From: Leptospira idonii
Lineage (GTDB): Bacteria > Spirochaetota > Leptospiria > Leptospirales > Leptospiraceae
DNA: 64,000 nt
Direction of reading: 5' to 3'
Assembly (NCBI RefSeq): GCF_004770995.1
Contig: NZ_RQHW01000003.1
Span: 62,001 to 126,000 of the forward strand
Made by a program: the position numbers and the translations under genes. Position 1 is the first letter of the stretch. Every line of letters begins with the position of its first letter. This document shows, in pieces, positions 1 through 10,042 of this stretch. Below the pieces are notes generated by a model, which was given only the letters and a program-made list of their open reading frames with translations, was not told the origin of the DNA and did no database searches.

Positions 1-2
1 CT

Positions 3-1019
3 CAATTCTCTGCGGAAGAATACCCTCTTCCCGAAAGAGACATCCGCAGATTTTCCGTCCGACAAGAATCCGGAAAATATTTGGTTCTTTCCGATGAAAA
101 GGCGAACAAAGGAGACACTCATCTTTACTATCATGTTCGTTATGCAAAGTCTACAGTGTCAGGAACACAAAGAGAAGCCCTTCCCGGGTTCCGAGACAAT
201 TGGAACTATTGGTATGAGGAAGCAAACGGAGATATGGTGGTCTCCTATTGGATTTGGTACGACCAAAACGAAGGCCCTACCAGCTTCGGAAACGTGCACC
301 AAGGCGATTTGGAATCATATTCGATTTTGGTTTCTAAAGAAGGAACTCCCAAAAGAATCCTTCTCACAGGACATGATCACGTCCTTTTAGACACATCTTT
401 CCAAAACATAAACTCTCTTATGGGACACCCGATTCTGTACGTCGCCAAAGGTAACAAAGGCGCGGACGGAGGGAATCCCACATCAGCTTACGGAGGTTAT
501 ACCGTAAAACTGGATGCAGGAAATTTTTTATTCAATTGGATCTCCGATCCGGAAGATATTTTTCCCAACTTTGATCCTGCCCTTTCCGTTCTGATCGTAC
601 CGGCGGAAATGGATGCTTCTCTTTTTGAAAAAGTAAAGATCGGATCAGGAAAAGACCAAGAGACTCGTTATGTGGACGCACGTAAGATGATTTTAAAAAG
701 AATCGTGAAATTGGTCGCATGGGAAGAACCAGGCTGGATCAATCAAAAGGCGGACAAAGACCCGGATGGAAATCACGAAACAGCCGCCGACATTGAAAAG
801 TTTTTGAAATTCGACGGACGCCTTGGCAAACATCCTAGAAAAACAATGGCTTGGACGGAGTTGAAACAATACGGAGAATCTCCTGAAAATGCCCCTTTCA
901 AAACGAACATAGAACAACACTATAGCTTCGAAAGCCCCCGCACAGACAGGAGCCACACCGATCGCTTAGGAGATTACGGGCCTAAATGGCTGGGAGATGC
1001 AAAAACTCCTCAAAATTGA
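3..1019 (+). CDS. Vps62-like hypothetical protein, 5' end outside the window
   Basis: The reading frame is open from the first bases of the window, so the gene begins upstream; a TTG at 81 is in frame but there is no reason to treat it as the start. The visible 338 codons include a stretch resembling the Vps62-related fold: a region rich in Trp and Tyr (NYWYEEANGD, SYWIWYDQ), then GDLESYSI, a His-containing segment (LTGHDHVLL) and GHPILYVAKGNKG, matching the GDWE...HPVVYVAKGSHA pattern of that family. The C-terminal third is polar and without recognised motifs. The function of Vps62-like proteins in bacteria is unknown. The next gene converges on it with a 5-base gap. The family call is tentative. 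Confidence 0.6.
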   Translation, partial: QFSAEEYPLPERDIRRFSVRQESGKYLVLSDEKANKGDTHLYYHVRYAKSTVSGTQREALPGFRDNWNYWYEEANGDMVVSYWIWYDQNEGPTSFGNVHQGDLESYSILVSKEGTPKRILLTGHDHVLLDTSFQNINSLMGHPILYVAKGNKGADGGNPTSAYGGYTVKLDAGNFLFNWISDPEDIFPNFDPALSVLIVPAEMDASLFEKVKIGSGKDQETRYVDARKMILKRIVKLVAWEEPGWINQKADKDPDGNHETAADIEKFLKFDGRLGKHPRKTMAWTELKQYGESPENAPFKTNIEQHYSFESPRTDRSHTDRLGDYGPKWLGDAKTPQN

Positions 1020-1024
1020 GGAGT

Positions 1025-1942
1025 TCAAACCAAATCGGATAGTTTTGCTCCAACTAACTCTGCTTGTGTGAGAGGTTTTTCCGTTTTCAAATAGAGAAGA
1101 ACCTCTTCCCATTTGATTTTATCTTTTTCCTGATCTAACGATTTTAACCTTTGGTACAATTCTTTTTTCCAGATTTTAAACGAATGATGGAATTTCTCTC
1201 GATCGAAAAGGCGAGTGATTGATTCCCCTTCACCACCGTACACGAATAAGTTGGCTCCCGCTTTCAAAAGAAGTTCCAAAGATTCGGTAGCATCCGCTTC
1301 CGCCGCCAGAAACAAAGCGGTATTTCCCGATTCGTCCTTCTCCTCCAAAGGAAAAGAATGTTCCAAAAGAAATCGCAAAACATCAATTAGGTTTCTTTCC
1401 GAAGAAAGATGGAGGCCGTTTTTTCCTTCTCCGTCCTTTTCGAACTTCACATGAGGGAAGGATTCCCATAAAGAAGTCACGAAATCGGAATTTCCGGAAA
1501 CAACCGCTTCCAAAAATACGCTGCGGCCCTCTTCGTTTCGAAGAGATATGTTTTCTAAATTCAAAAGATCGAATGTATGTTCCCATACATCTTCGTTCTC
1601 AGATTGAATGACGGAATGAAAGACCGTATTGCCGGATTTATCTCTCGTTAATAGGTGTTCCGACCCGCTCCATAAATTCTTTTTAGACAATAATATCTCG
1701 ATGAAAGAAGTTTTATTCTGAGAAAGTAAATCTTGGAATACGGAGCCTCCCGTTCGATGGGGATACAAGGGATCTGCTCCCGTTTCCAAAGCCAAGGAAA
1801 ACAAATCCAAATTGTCCATTTTTAAAATCCAAGCGAGAGGAGTGATTCCGTAAGAATCCAATTCGTTCGGATTTTCCCCTTCTTCTATCGCTTGTTTCCA
1901 ATCTTCCGAAGAGCCGGATTTGATGATGTCTATTAAATTCAA
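1025..1942 (-). CDS. ankyrin-repeat protein
   Basis: This 305-residue protein has no signal peptide and is probably cytoplasmic. At least four ankyrin-like units are readable, including DSYGITPLAWILKMDNLDLF near residue 30, DKSGNTVFHSVIQSENEDVW near 100, EEGRSVFLEAVVSGNSDFV near 135 and DESGNTALFLAAEADATESL near 200, each followed by a second helix such as LELLLKAGAN. Ankyrin repeats bind partner proteins and have no catalytic role. The start lies 5 bases after the stop of the upstream GMC oxidoreductase, so the two are probably co-transcribed. In other bacteria ankyrin proteins beside oxidative enzymes, such as AnkB by catalase, sometimes assist the enzyme; applying that here is inference. 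Confidence 0.85.
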   Translation of the reverse strand: MNLIDIIKSGSSEDWKQAIEEGENPNELDSYGITPLAWILKMDNLDLFSLALETGADPLYPHRTGGSVFQDLLSQNKTSFIEILLSKKNLWSGSEHLLTRDKSGNTVFHSVIQSENEDVWEHTFDLLNLENISLRNEEGRSVFLEAVVSGNSDFVTSLWESFPHVKFEKDGEGKNGLHLSSERNLIDVLRFLLEHSFPLEEKDESGNTALFLAAEADATESLELLLKAGANLFVYGGEGESITRLFDREKFHHSFKIWKKELYQRLKSLDQEKDKIKWEEVLLYLKTEKPLTQAELVGAKLSDLV

Positions 1943-1947
1943 ACAGC

Positions 1948-3711
1948 CTACTTTCTGATTCCGTTCAAAGAAGATCGTATTTGTCTTTTAACGGGAATCG
2001 ATTTGTATTTTAAGATAGAATCGAATCCTTTCTTTTTTTCGAACATAAAATATTGAATAGGCGCATCCATATTTTTAGGAGGAATCAAACTCATAGCTCT
2101 TTCCGACAAAGCAGTGATGGTCAAACTGGGATTCACTCCCAAATTGACAGTAAGCATAGAAGCATCGCAAACATATAGATTCTCGTAACCGAACACTTTA
2201 TTGCGATCGTCGATCACTCCCGTATCCGCGGAATCACCCACGATGCATCCTCCCATAATGTGTCCCGTAACAGGAGCGTTGAGAAGAGTATCGTTCAAGG
2301 AACTGCGAGGAATCCCTCCTGCAATCTTCGCCAATTTCCTGGCGAATTCGTTCGCTATCGGAATATAAGTAGGGGTTCTTTCTCCCGTAGACAAGGAAGA
2401 TGTCATAGATTTAGTAAACGGCCAAATGAATCGTCTTCGTCTAACTAAACGAACACTATTGTCGATCGTCTGCATTACAAGAAGTATGATCGATTTTTGA
2501 GCGAACCCGAAAGGGTTATGGGATTTCAAAAAATAGATAGGCTGAGTGAGTAGAATCCAAAAGAACTTTACCGGTCTTGGAATTTTTCCTCCTCCGTCCG
2601 CCATCACACTGGCAAGTAATCCCAAAAGATCGGAACCTTTTGAATAACGAACCGGTTCGATATGAGTGTTTTCGTCCGGATGGACGGAAGAAGTGATTGC
2701 GATCCCTTTGGAAAAATCGGCCTTAGGATCGGAAACGGTTACGGGCAGAACGGTTTCACTGTTCGTACGAACCGTATCACCTAACCGGTCCGAGAGACGG
2801 ATCAGTTTTTCTTCCTGTTCCATCTTTAACAACAGTCCCACGGTTCCCATCACTCCTGCAGAGAGGATTACATTTTTAGCCCTGAATTTATGTTTTGGAA
2901 AGCCGAACCATCCTGTTGTGCTTTCCGTAGAGACTTCGTAACCGAAATCACCTGTAGCTTCCGGATCGGGAATTCCTCTTTCATTCAAAGGAGCAAGTCC
3001 GACCACTTTCGTTTCAGGTAGAATCTTCGTTCCTAACTTTTCGGCCAGGAATAGATAGTTCTTATCCAAAGTATTTTTTGCGTTATGCCTACATCCCACC
3101 ATACAGCCGCCGCAGAAATTACAAGGTTCTCGATCGGGGCCCTCTCCTTGGAAATAAGGATCTTTGGATTCGTTTTTTGTTTTTTGTTTTTCATTTCCGA
3201 AATAAATACCAACAGGTGTTTTGCGGAATGTTTTTTCTTTTCCGAATGTTTTCGCAGTCTCCAAAAGCAATCTGTCAGGCTCCCAAAGTTGAGGATTCTC
3301 GTTTACTCCTAACATATACTTAGCGATATCATAATAAGGAAGGAGAGATTTTTCTCCTCCCATTTTGGAGTAAACGGGACTTGCGAAAAACTTACCGGGT
3401 GGAACATATAAAGTACAAGCATATACAAGAGAGCCGCCCCCCACTCCCGCACCGCTGACAAGAAGAAAATCATTGAGAAGATTCATTCTAAGGATTCCGT
3501 AAAATCCCAATTTAGGCATCCAAAGAAATTTACGAACCGACCAATTCGTTTTGGGAAACTCTTCCGATTTCCAACGTTTCCCTGACTCTATCACTAAAAC
3601 GGAATATCCTTTTTGAGCCAACCGCAAAGCGGATACACTTCCTCCGAAACCGGAACCCACGACGATATAATCGAAGTCATACGGTAATGATTGGGGAATG
3701 TTTTGATTCAT
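1948..3711 (-). CDS. GMC-family oxidoreductase, cholesterol-oxidase type
   Basis: The 587-residue flavoenzyme begins with an FAD-binding Rossmann motif (GSGFGG, residues 19-24) followed by an acidic strand end (LVIESG). A Cys-rich segment, [20 protein letters not shown], is typical of the cholesterol-oxidase-like branch. The C-terminal GMC signature is present in [20 protein letters not shown] and [29 protein letters not shown]. Family members oxidise alcohols, including sterols, with FAD; the substrate cannot be read from the sequence. No signal peptide is evident. It is followed 5 bases later by the ankyrin gene and is divergent from the DUF2804 gene across a 134-base promoter region. Confidence 0.88.
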   Translation of the reverse strand: MNQNIPQSLPYDFDYIVVGSGFGGSVSALRLAQKGYSVLVIESGKRWKSEEFPKTNWSVRKFLWMPKLGFYGILRMNLLNDFLLVSGAGVGGGSLVYACTLYVPPGKFFASPVYSKMGGEKSLLPYYDIAKYMLGVNENPQLWEPDRLLLETAKTFGKEKTFRKTPVGIYFGNEKQKTKNESKDPYFQGEGPDREPCNFCGGCMVGCRHNAKNTLDKNYLFLAEKLGTKILPETKVVGLAPLNERGIPDPEATGDFGYEVSTESTTGWFGFPKHKFRAKNVILSAGVMGTVGLLLKMEQEEKLIRLSDRLGDTVRTNSETVLPVTVSDPKADFSKGIAITSSVHPDENTHIEPVRYSKGSDLLGLLASVMADGGGKIPRPVKFFWILLTQPIYFLKSHNPFGFAQKSIILLVMQTIDNSVRLVRRRRFIWPFTKSMTSSLSTGERTPTYIPIANEFARKLAKIAGGIPRSSLNDTLLNAPVTGHIMGGCIVGDSADTGVIDDRNKVFGYENLYVCDASMLTVNLGVNPSLTITALSERAMSLIPPKNMDAPIQYFMFEKKKGFDSILKYKSIPVKRQIRSSLNGIRK

Positions 3712-3845
3712 AGTTCTTTTTTCCTACGGCAATAATAAGAAATAGATGTTAAGATTTCGATTTTTTTGAATATCTGTCAATCTGCTCTTCCTATTTCCGC
3801 CAAAATGTTATAGCCAAAGAGTATCCTTATGAAGGATAAGATACA

Positions 3846-4880
3846 ATGTCTGAAATCAAAAAAACGATCGCTCTGCTTACGGAACAAGGTTTGATCACGG
3901 AAGAAGGTTGGGCACGCTCCCCTCACTGGATCTATAATCGAGAAAACATCAATGCTCCTAAATGGAGGATTAAAGAATGGGATTACTATTCCGTTCTCTC
4001 TCCCGATCAGGAATTCGGAATCACATTCACTACATGTGATTTAGGTTATGTGGGACTCTTCGCTATTTGTTTTTTGGATTTTAAAACCAAGTCTTTCGAA
4101 CAAATCGATACACTCACTTTTTTTCCTATGGGCAAACTGGGGTTTCCTTTGAAAAACAACGAAGGAAACATCAAGTTCTCCGATGCGAAAGTTTCTCTGG
4201 AACTGGATATGAAACCTGGAAAACGAATCCTGCGTTTTTCTTCTCCATTACTGAAAGCGGCAAACGGAACCAAAGGGATTCAAGGCGAAATCGAATTATC
4301 CGAACCGAAAGATTTGGAATCGATGAACATCGCCACATCCTGGAAAGAAAACAGAAACGCATTTTATTATAATACTAAAATCAATTCCATGCCTGCCTCG
4401 GGAGGGTTCGTTTACGGAGGAAAAGAATACAAATTTAATCCCAAACAAGACTTAGGTGCTTTGGACTGGGGACGAGGTGTATGGACTTATAAAAATCGAT
4501 GGTATTGGAGCTCGGCCTCCGGTTATATCGACGGCAAAGATTTCGGATTCAATTTAGGATACGGTTTTTCAGACAGAACTCCCGCTTCCGAAAATGTTCT
4601 TATTTACGACCGCAAAATCCATAAACTGGATGAAGTGCAATTTCACATCAATACCAAGAACTATCTGGAACCTTGGAAATTCACAAGTAATGACAACCGA
4701 TTGAATTTGGATTTCCAACCGATCGTAGATAGATCCTCCGCACTCAATCTTCTGGTCATGAAATCCATCCAACACCAGGTATTCGGAAAATTTTCCGGAA
4801 CCGTGGTTTTGGATTCCGGCAAAAAATTGGAAGTAAAAGAGTTTTTGGGATTTGCGGAAGACGTATTAAATTGGTGGTGA
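3846..4880 (+). CDS. DUF2804 family protein
   Basis: This 344-residue protein matches the DUF2804 family in length and pattern. It opens with a short N-terminal segment (LLTEQGLITEEGWARSPHW), then a Trp-rich beta domain (WRIKEWDYYSVLSPD), and later LGALDWGRGVWTYKNRWYWSSASG and DGKDFGFNLGYGFSD, which are the most recognisable family blocks. The fold resembles lipocalin or diacylglycerol-binding-like beta barrels, and no enzymatic role is established. It is soluble with no signal peptide. It is transcribed divergently from the GMC oxidoreductase and precedes the catalase-like lipoprotein gene by 52 bases on the same strand. Confidence 0.8.
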   Translation: MSEIKKTIALLTEQGLITEEGWARSPHWIYNRENINAPKWRIKEWDYYSVLSPDQEFGITFTTCDLGYVGLFAICFLDFKTKSFEQIDTLTFFPMGKLGFPLKNNEGNIKFSDAKVSLELDMKPGKRILRFSSPLLKAANGTKGIQGEIELSEPKDLESMNIATSWKENRNAFYYNTKINSMPASGGFVYGGKEYKFNPKQDLGALDWGRGVWTYKNRWYWSSASGYIDGKDFGFNLGYGFSDRTPASENVLIYDRKIHKLDEVQFHINTKNYLEPWKFTSNDNRLNLDFQPIVDRSSALNLLVMKSIQHQVFGKFSGTVVLDSGKKLEVKEFLGFAEDVLNWW

Positions 4881-4932
4881 AAGCATTTCTTTAAGCTGGA
4901 CAAATTCAGAAACCGAATGAAATTTTTCGGTT

Positions 4933-6063
4933 ATGAAACAAATCCACACCTTGCTTTTTTCCGTACTGTTCCTAGCCCTAGGCTGTGGAGGGCCTTATGT
5001 CAAAATTCCCTCCACGGTAGAGCTTGGGAAAGAATACCCTTTCCCTGATGAAGAGAATACAACCAAACGAACATTAGATTTAACTTTGACCTCTCTCAAA
5101 GAAAGTTATCAAGGTGGAGCTCTTGTAAGAAGAGATGCCCATCCGAAACACCACGGATGTATGGCAGCCACCTTTACGGTAAAAAAAGACCTAAATCCCG
5201 ACTATAAACTAGGATTGTTCGTTCCTGGAAAATCATACACGACACTTGTGCGTTTTTCCAACGGAGCGCAAAAACCGAAAGCGGACAAAGAAGGAGACAT
5301 TCGAGGAGTGGGTTTGAAACTCTTTGATGTTCCAGGCAAAAAATTATTGGCTGAGGAAAGCACAAGCACCACTCATGATTTCCTTCTCATCAACCACCCT
5401 ATATTGCCTGTGGGAGCACCTGACGAATATTTGGCGCTCTTTGAAGCCGCTTTTGCAGGAAAACCGGCTTCTTATATTTTCGGATGGAACCCTTTCGGTT
5501 GGAAGTTAGGTGCTCTTTCCAAAGTAAGAGATATCCGCGGCAAAAAAATATCCAGCCCTTTGGAAATCAGATATTGGTCCACGACTCCTTATGCTTTCGG
5601 AGAAGGCAAAGCTGTAAAATATTCCCTCAAACCTTGTAAAGACAGCCGCACGGAAATTCCTTCCGATCCGAAAGACAATTATTTGAGAGAAACGATGGAG
5701 AAACAATTGAAGGAGTCTTCCGGTTGTTTTACATTTATGGTGCAGTTGCAGAAAGATGCTAGATCCATGCCTGTGGAAGATCCCGCAGTAGAATGGAACG
5801 AATCGGAATCTCCTTTTTATCCGGTGGCGGAACTCATCATTCCCAAACAAGAGTTTGCAAACGAAACAATGGATACTCTTTGCGAGAATGTATCTTACAC
5901 TCCTTGGCACGCTCTCCCGGAACACAGACCGATCGGGGGAATCAATCGTGTGAGAAAGTCAGTATATGAAGCGATTTCAAAATACAGACACGACACGAAC
6001 AAAACCCCCAGAAAAGAAATAGATAAGAAGAATATTCCTTCTAAACTACTTCCTTCCTCTTAA
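4933..6063 (+). CDS. catalase-fold heme protein, predicted lipoprotein
   Basis: This 376-residue protein starts with a short lipoprotein signal (hydrophobic FSVLFLALGC, lipobox Cys at about residue 18), so it is likely anchored in an envelope membrane. The remainder resembles the small catalase-like subfamily related to y4iL. It has the distal heme His in RRDAHPKHHGC (His70), RFSNGAQ and the DIRGVGLKLFDV block, and a C-terminal R-x-x-x-Y pair (Arg341, Tyr345) that matches the proximal heme ligand motif of catalases. It is much shorter than true catalases (about 480 residues or more). Members of this group can have peroxidase or hydroperoxide-cleaving activity, and that step is inference. The 3' end overlaps the convergent RND gene by 18 bases. 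Confidence 0.8.
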   Translation: MKQIHTLLFSVLFLALGCGGPYVKIPSTVELGKEYPFPDEENTTKRTLDLTLTSLKESYQGGALVRRDAHPKHHGCMAATFTVKKDLNPDYKLGLFVPGKSYTTLVRFSNGAQKPKADKEGDIRGVGLKLFDVPGKKLLAEESTSTTHDFLLINHPILPVGAPDEYLALFEAAFAGKPASYIFGWNPFGWKLGALSKVRDIRGKKISSPLEIRYWSTTPYAFGEGKAVKYSLKPCKDSRTEIPSDPKDNYLRETMEKQLKESSGCFTFMVQLQKDARSMPVEDPAVEWNESESPFYPVAELIIPKQEFANETMDTLCENVSYTPWHALPEHRPIGGINRVRKSVYEAISKYRHDTNKTPRKEIDKKNIPSKLLPSS

Positions 6064-9000
6064 TCGGTAGTATGCGGAAAAACTCGCTGGTATGAATATC
6101 AGCGAGCCGAACGTTCCGAAACCGAGTCCCCAAGCCAAAGCGAGAGTCATAGGAATGAGAAGCGGGTCGGATCCTCCGATTGCATACGCTGTAGGAACCA
6201 TCCCTGCCATAGTCGTCAAAGTAGTTACTAAAATGGGTCTGAATCTTTCCGCAGATGCATTGATAAGTGACTGATAAAGCCCGTCTCCCTTTTTTTGAAA
6301 TTCCTGGATCGTATCAACTAACACGATGGATGCGTTTACGATTACTCCCGCAAGCCCTATGATCCCCACCATTGCAAGGAAACTCAACGCCTTTCCTGAA
6401 ATCAAAAATCCGAATACGACTCCGATCAGTCCTAAAGGAATGGATAGAATGATAAGAATCGGCTTCGTCAAACTGTTGAAAATAATCGCAAGGATCGCAA
6501 AAATTCCGAACATCGCCAAAACGGTAGTTACCAAAAGAGATAACATAGACTTGGCGGTCTCTTCCTGCTCCCCTCTGAATTTAATTTTATAACCGGGGAA
6601 CTTGGCTCCTAGATTCTTATATCTCTCAAGGATCTTTTCATTCACAATGTTCGAGCTGGTGACCGCTTCATCCACATCCGCCAACACAGTGATCGCCTTT
6701 TCGTAATCGTTATGATAAAGAGCTTCGATTCCTTGCACGACCGTCTTTGTAGTTACGGCAGTAATCGGAGTGAGTAGTCCGTTTTTGTTTAGAATTTGAA
6801 TCTCGTCCAAGTCTTCTACACCATCGCGGTATTTATCTTCGTTTTGGATGACGATTTTAATTTCGTCCTTTCCTCTTCTTAAATTGGAAGCTTCCACTCC
6901 TTCCATCGCAGTACGTACGTAATATGCAGTCAGCTCCGTATCGATCCCGGTCATTGCGGAAGCTTGGTCTTTCACACGAATTTGAATCTCTTCTCTTCCT
7001 CGTTTGTAATCATCACGAATATTGATGACTCCTTTTTCGGAACGAAGGAAAGTCTGCATCTCTTCCGAAATTGTCTTTAACGTTTGATAGTCTCTTCCTT
7101 CGATCGCAACTGTCACAGCAGCACCGATCGGAGGTCCGTTGACGATGAGTTCCACCATCACGGTAAGAGCATTCGGCATCATTTTAAGTTCCGATTCGAT
7201 CTCTGCAAAAATTACCTGAGCGGTTCTTTTTCTTTCCGTTTCGGGAACGAGAATGATCTGCGCCATTCCTAATTGTTCTCCAATACGAGTCAAAGGATCT
7301 GTAGGATCTGTCTGCTGAATCCCTACTTTTAGAATGATGCTTTGCACTTCTTCCTTTGGAATTTTAGCAAGGATAGGTTCGAAGTACTCTAACTGTTTGG
7401 CGGTCTCTTGAGAGGAATAATCAGGAGGGAATTCCGCCTTCACCATTACATAATCGATTCCTTCTTTCGGGAATAGATTGAAGTTCATCAGTCCTAATAC
7501 ACCGAAGGATCCTAGAAAGATAAGAAAAATGACTCCCAATGTTATGAACGGCCTTGCAACCACTTTGGTAATAAAACGTTCAAAGCCGCCTTTCATGGAT
7601 TCGAATCCGTTCTCCAAAACGGATCTCACTTTATTTCTAAAGTTCGATTTATTCTTTTTAGAATCATCGACAGCAAACAACGAATAACGTACAGGAAGAA
7701 GAAAGAAAGATTCGAACAAGGAAAGAGTCAATGCCACGATCACCATAAAAGGAATCTGCCAAATGAATTTTCCCATGATCCCTGACATAAACGCCATCGG
7801 TAAAAATGCAGCTACGGTAGTAAGATAGGATCCTATGATAGGAACCACAAGTTCACTGGCACCCTGTACGGCTGCCGACTTCGCATCCCAATTCTGGGAT
7901 CGATATTTGTAAATATTTTCAGAGATGATGATACTGTTGTCCACCAGCATCCCGAGTGAGATGATGATTCCCAACATGGATACTAGATTGAACGAAATAT
8001 CAAACAAAGGAAAGGCAATTGTAGTTGCAAGTAGTGTCAAAGGAAGAGACAAGCTCGTCAAAAGGGAATCTCTGGTATTGAAAAATACAACCAATACGAT
8101 GACAACTAACATCAAACCTTGGAGCGCATTGTTGATCACAACATCCAATCTTTTTAAGGCACGTTCCCCTTCGTTGTTCAACTCACTAAACTGAATGTTC
8201 GCAGGAATTTGTTTTTTAATATCGCCCAACGATGCCTGAACCGCTTGTACAGTTCGGATGATATCCGCACTGTCCTTTTTAATGATCTGAAGCACATACG
8301 CTTCGCTTCCGTTCGAAATCGCCATAACTCTAGGTCTTTCGTAAGTATCTTTCAAAGTAGCGACTTGCGAAAGTAAGATGGAGTTTCCTGTTTCATTGGA
8401 ACGGATAGGAATGTTTTTGATATCTTCGATTTCGTTGATCTCCCCAGTGACACGAATGTCTTGAGTGATCGGTCTGAGGAAAGACCCTGCAGGGATACTG
8501 ATGTTTCTTTTAGCGATTGCGTTGATGATATCGGAGAAACCTAACGTATAACGGGATTTTAAATCCGGATCGACACGAATCCTCCATTCTTCTTTTCTTT
8601 TTCCGAAAGCATCCACTCTGGAAACACCGGAAACCTTACGAAGTTCGTCCTCGATGATTCTACCTACGACTTGAAGTTCCTTTTCATCGGCAGCACCGTG
8701 AACGGCAAGTTCCATCACGGGGAAGTTGGAACTTTTTTGTTCCGTAACAACAGGACGATCTTTGACTTGAATCGGAAGGCTAGTCACACGATCGACTGCC
8801 CTACGGATGTCATTCACCACTTTGTCAGGATCATCGTGTTCTAAGTCGATATTGATGCTGATGTCGGATTCCGTATTTCTGGAAATGGAACGAACTAAAT
8901 CTAATCCTTCCACTTCCCTTAATTTTTCTTCTATGGGAATCGTTACTTTTTTTTCCACATCCACAGGACTGGCTCCGGGATAAATCGTAAGGATTCTTAC

Positions 9001-9135
9001 TTGGCGGAAATTCACCCTGGGGAACGCCTCTCTTTTCATCAGAATGGCACAAAGAATTCCAGCCAAAAATAGAAATACGAAAATGAGGTTTGCAACTAAC
9101 GGTTTATAAACGAAATAATGTATGATTTTTTTCAT
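6046..9135 (-). CDS. RND-family efflux transporter, inner-membrane pump
   Basis: At 1029 residues this is the normal size of an AcrB-type pump. It has the N-terminal transmembrane segment (LIFVFLFLAGILCAILM), a first periplasmic domain beginning YPGASPVDVEKKVTIPIEE, the central six-helix bundle with GMLVDNSIIISENI near residue 400, a second periplasmic domain, and the C-terminal bundle with GIIGLAGVIVNASIVLVDTI. The helix-4 proton relay reads Val-Asp-Asn, where AcrB has Asp-Asp; this is common in other RND branches. Such pumps normally work with a periplasmic adaptor and a TolC-like channel, but neither lies next to this gene. The substrate is unknown. Confidence 0.93.
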   Translation of the reverse strand: MKKIIHYFVYKPLVANLIFVFLFLAGILCAILMKREAFPRVNFRQVRILTIYPGASPVDVEKKVTIPIEEKLREVEGLDLVRSISRNTESDISINIDLEHDDPDKVVNDIRRAVDRVTSLPIQVKDRPVVTEQKSSNFPVMELAVHGAADEKELQVVGRIIEDELRKVSGVSRVDAFGKRKEEWRIRVDPDLKSRYTLGFSDIINAIAKRNISIPAGSFLRPITQDIRVTGEINEIEDIKNIPIRSNETGNSILLSQVATLKDTYERPRVMAISNGSEAYVLQIIKKDSADIIRTVQAVQASLGDIKKQIPANIQFSELNNEGERALKRLDVVINNALQGLMLVVIVLVVFFNTRDSLLTSLSLPLTLLATTIAFPLFDISFNLVSMLGIIISLGMLVDNSIIISENIYKYRSQNWDAKSAAVQGASELVVPIIGSYLTTVAAFLPMAFMSGIMGKFIWQIPFMVIVALTLSLFESFFLLPVRYSLFAVDDSKKNKSNFRNKVRSVLENGFESMKGGFERFITKVVARPFITLGVIFLIFLGSFGVLGLMNFNLFPKEGIDYVMVKAEFPPDYSSQETAKQLEYFEPILAKIPKEEVQSIILKVGIQQTDPTDPLTRIGEQLGMAQIILVPETERKRTAQVIFAEIESELKMMPNALTVMVELIVNGPPIGAAVTVAIEGRDYQTLKTISEEMQTFLRSEKGVINIRDDYKRGREEIQIRVKDQASAMTGIDTELTAYYVRTAMEGVEASNLRRGKDEIKIVIQNEDKYRDGVEDLDEIQILNKNGLLTPITAVTTKTVVQGIEALYHNDYEKAITVLADVDEAVTSSNIVNEKILERYKNLGAKFPGYKIKFRGEQEETAKSMLSLLVTTVLAMFGIFAILAIIFNSLTKPILIILSIPLGLIGVVFGFLISGKALSFLAMVGIIGLAGVIVNASIVLVDTIQEFQKKGDGLYQSLINASAERFRPILVTTLTTMAGMVPTAYAIGGSDPLLIPMTLALAWGLGFGTFGSLIFIPASFSAYYRLRGRK

Positions 9136-9258
9136 AACGGTTGGAGAATTTGATGATCAAAATCCCCTCCCATTTTGACAACCAACAACTGAGCCGATTC
9201 ATCAATTTCGCTCTTTTTCTAGCTCCCAAAACAAGAACTATGTGCTTATTTATCGAAA

Positions 9259-10032
9259 TTAAAACCCTCTTACAACTCTGTGATTGCATCCTCCTCCCAT
9301 CACTCTGGGAGAAAGACATAACATAAAACTAGGATGCTTTTTTTTGTACCACATCATCAGATATTCGACCGTATGTGCAATTGCCAGCTCTGCAGCGAAT
9401 TCGTGGTACGTCTTACCTAGATTGTCGATTACAGTACCTCCTCGTATGGTAAAATTGCTGTCTTTATTCATACAAGCATGGCTGGCGCCTGCCAAAACGT
9501 TTTTCCAATCCCCTTCCGGTGCCACAAAACAGTTGTATTGGTCTTCAATGGAGTCATGAGAATAAGGATACATCCCCGATTGTATATTAGGTACCACAAG
9601 GAAATGTCGGAACTCTTCAATAGGAGCTAAAATCGGAGCAGGTACCACATTTTCCGCCCAATTGCTGTGTGCGTAAAAATCTTGTAATATATGAGCGGCT
9701 CTTCCCATCACAAAAAGATAATCGGGCCCGCCGATTTCCGCTCTTTGCACCAATTTTCTGAAGTTGATGCTACAGCCTCTGAAATCGGAATTGTCACAAT
9801 GATATTCCGCTTTGTCAGGAAATAAAGTATCTGCCTGCAAGTTACCTTGCATAAAACTCTCAGCACATACGGCGTTAAGCTCGAATTTGGTGGATCTTGC
9901 AAATTCTTCCAAGGCTTGGAAAGTAATTTCCCTATGAGTATAAGGCCCTCTGGAACCGAAACTTCTCAAAGGCAAAAGAGAGATTTGATTCAGAAAAACG
10001 AAAAGAAGTAAAAAACCGAAAACTCTAAACAT
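9259..10032 (-). CDS. secreted Het-C / zinc phospholipase C-like protein
   Basis: The 257-residue protein begins with a hydrophobic signal-like segment (VFGFLLLFVFLNQISLL). It then has THREIT with a candidate N-terminal metal-binding His, and the block GRAAHILQDFYAHSNWAENV, which is diagnostic of the Het-C / zinc-dependent phospholipase C superfamily; the His and Asp residues there are predicted zinc ligands. Further His residues occur in EEFRHFLVV and TYHEFAAELAIAHTVEYL. A role in cleaving lipids outside the cytoplasm is inferred from the family. The gene reads toward the RND transporter, 123 bases upstream of that gene's start. A strong dyad lies just before its start codon. Confidence 0.75.
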   Translation of the reverse strand: MFRVFGFLLLFVFLNQISLLPLRSFGSRGPYTHREITFQALEEFARSTKFELNAVCAESFMQGNLQADTLFPDKAEYHCDNSDFRGCSINFRKLVQRAEIGGPDYLFVMGRAAHILQDFYAHSNWAENVVPAPILAPIEEFRHFLVVPNIQSGMYPYSHDSIEDQYNCFVAPEGDWKNVLAGASHACMNKDSNFTIRGGTVIDNLGKTYHEFAAELAIAHTVEYLMMWYKKKHPSFMLCLSPRVMGGGCNHRVVRGF

Positions 10033-10042
10033 AGAACAGAAA

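Noticed and set aside
5506..5925. 139-residue frame on the minus strand
   Set aside because: It lies fully inside the catalase-like gene on the opposite strand, has no motif, and its composition follows from the sense codons.
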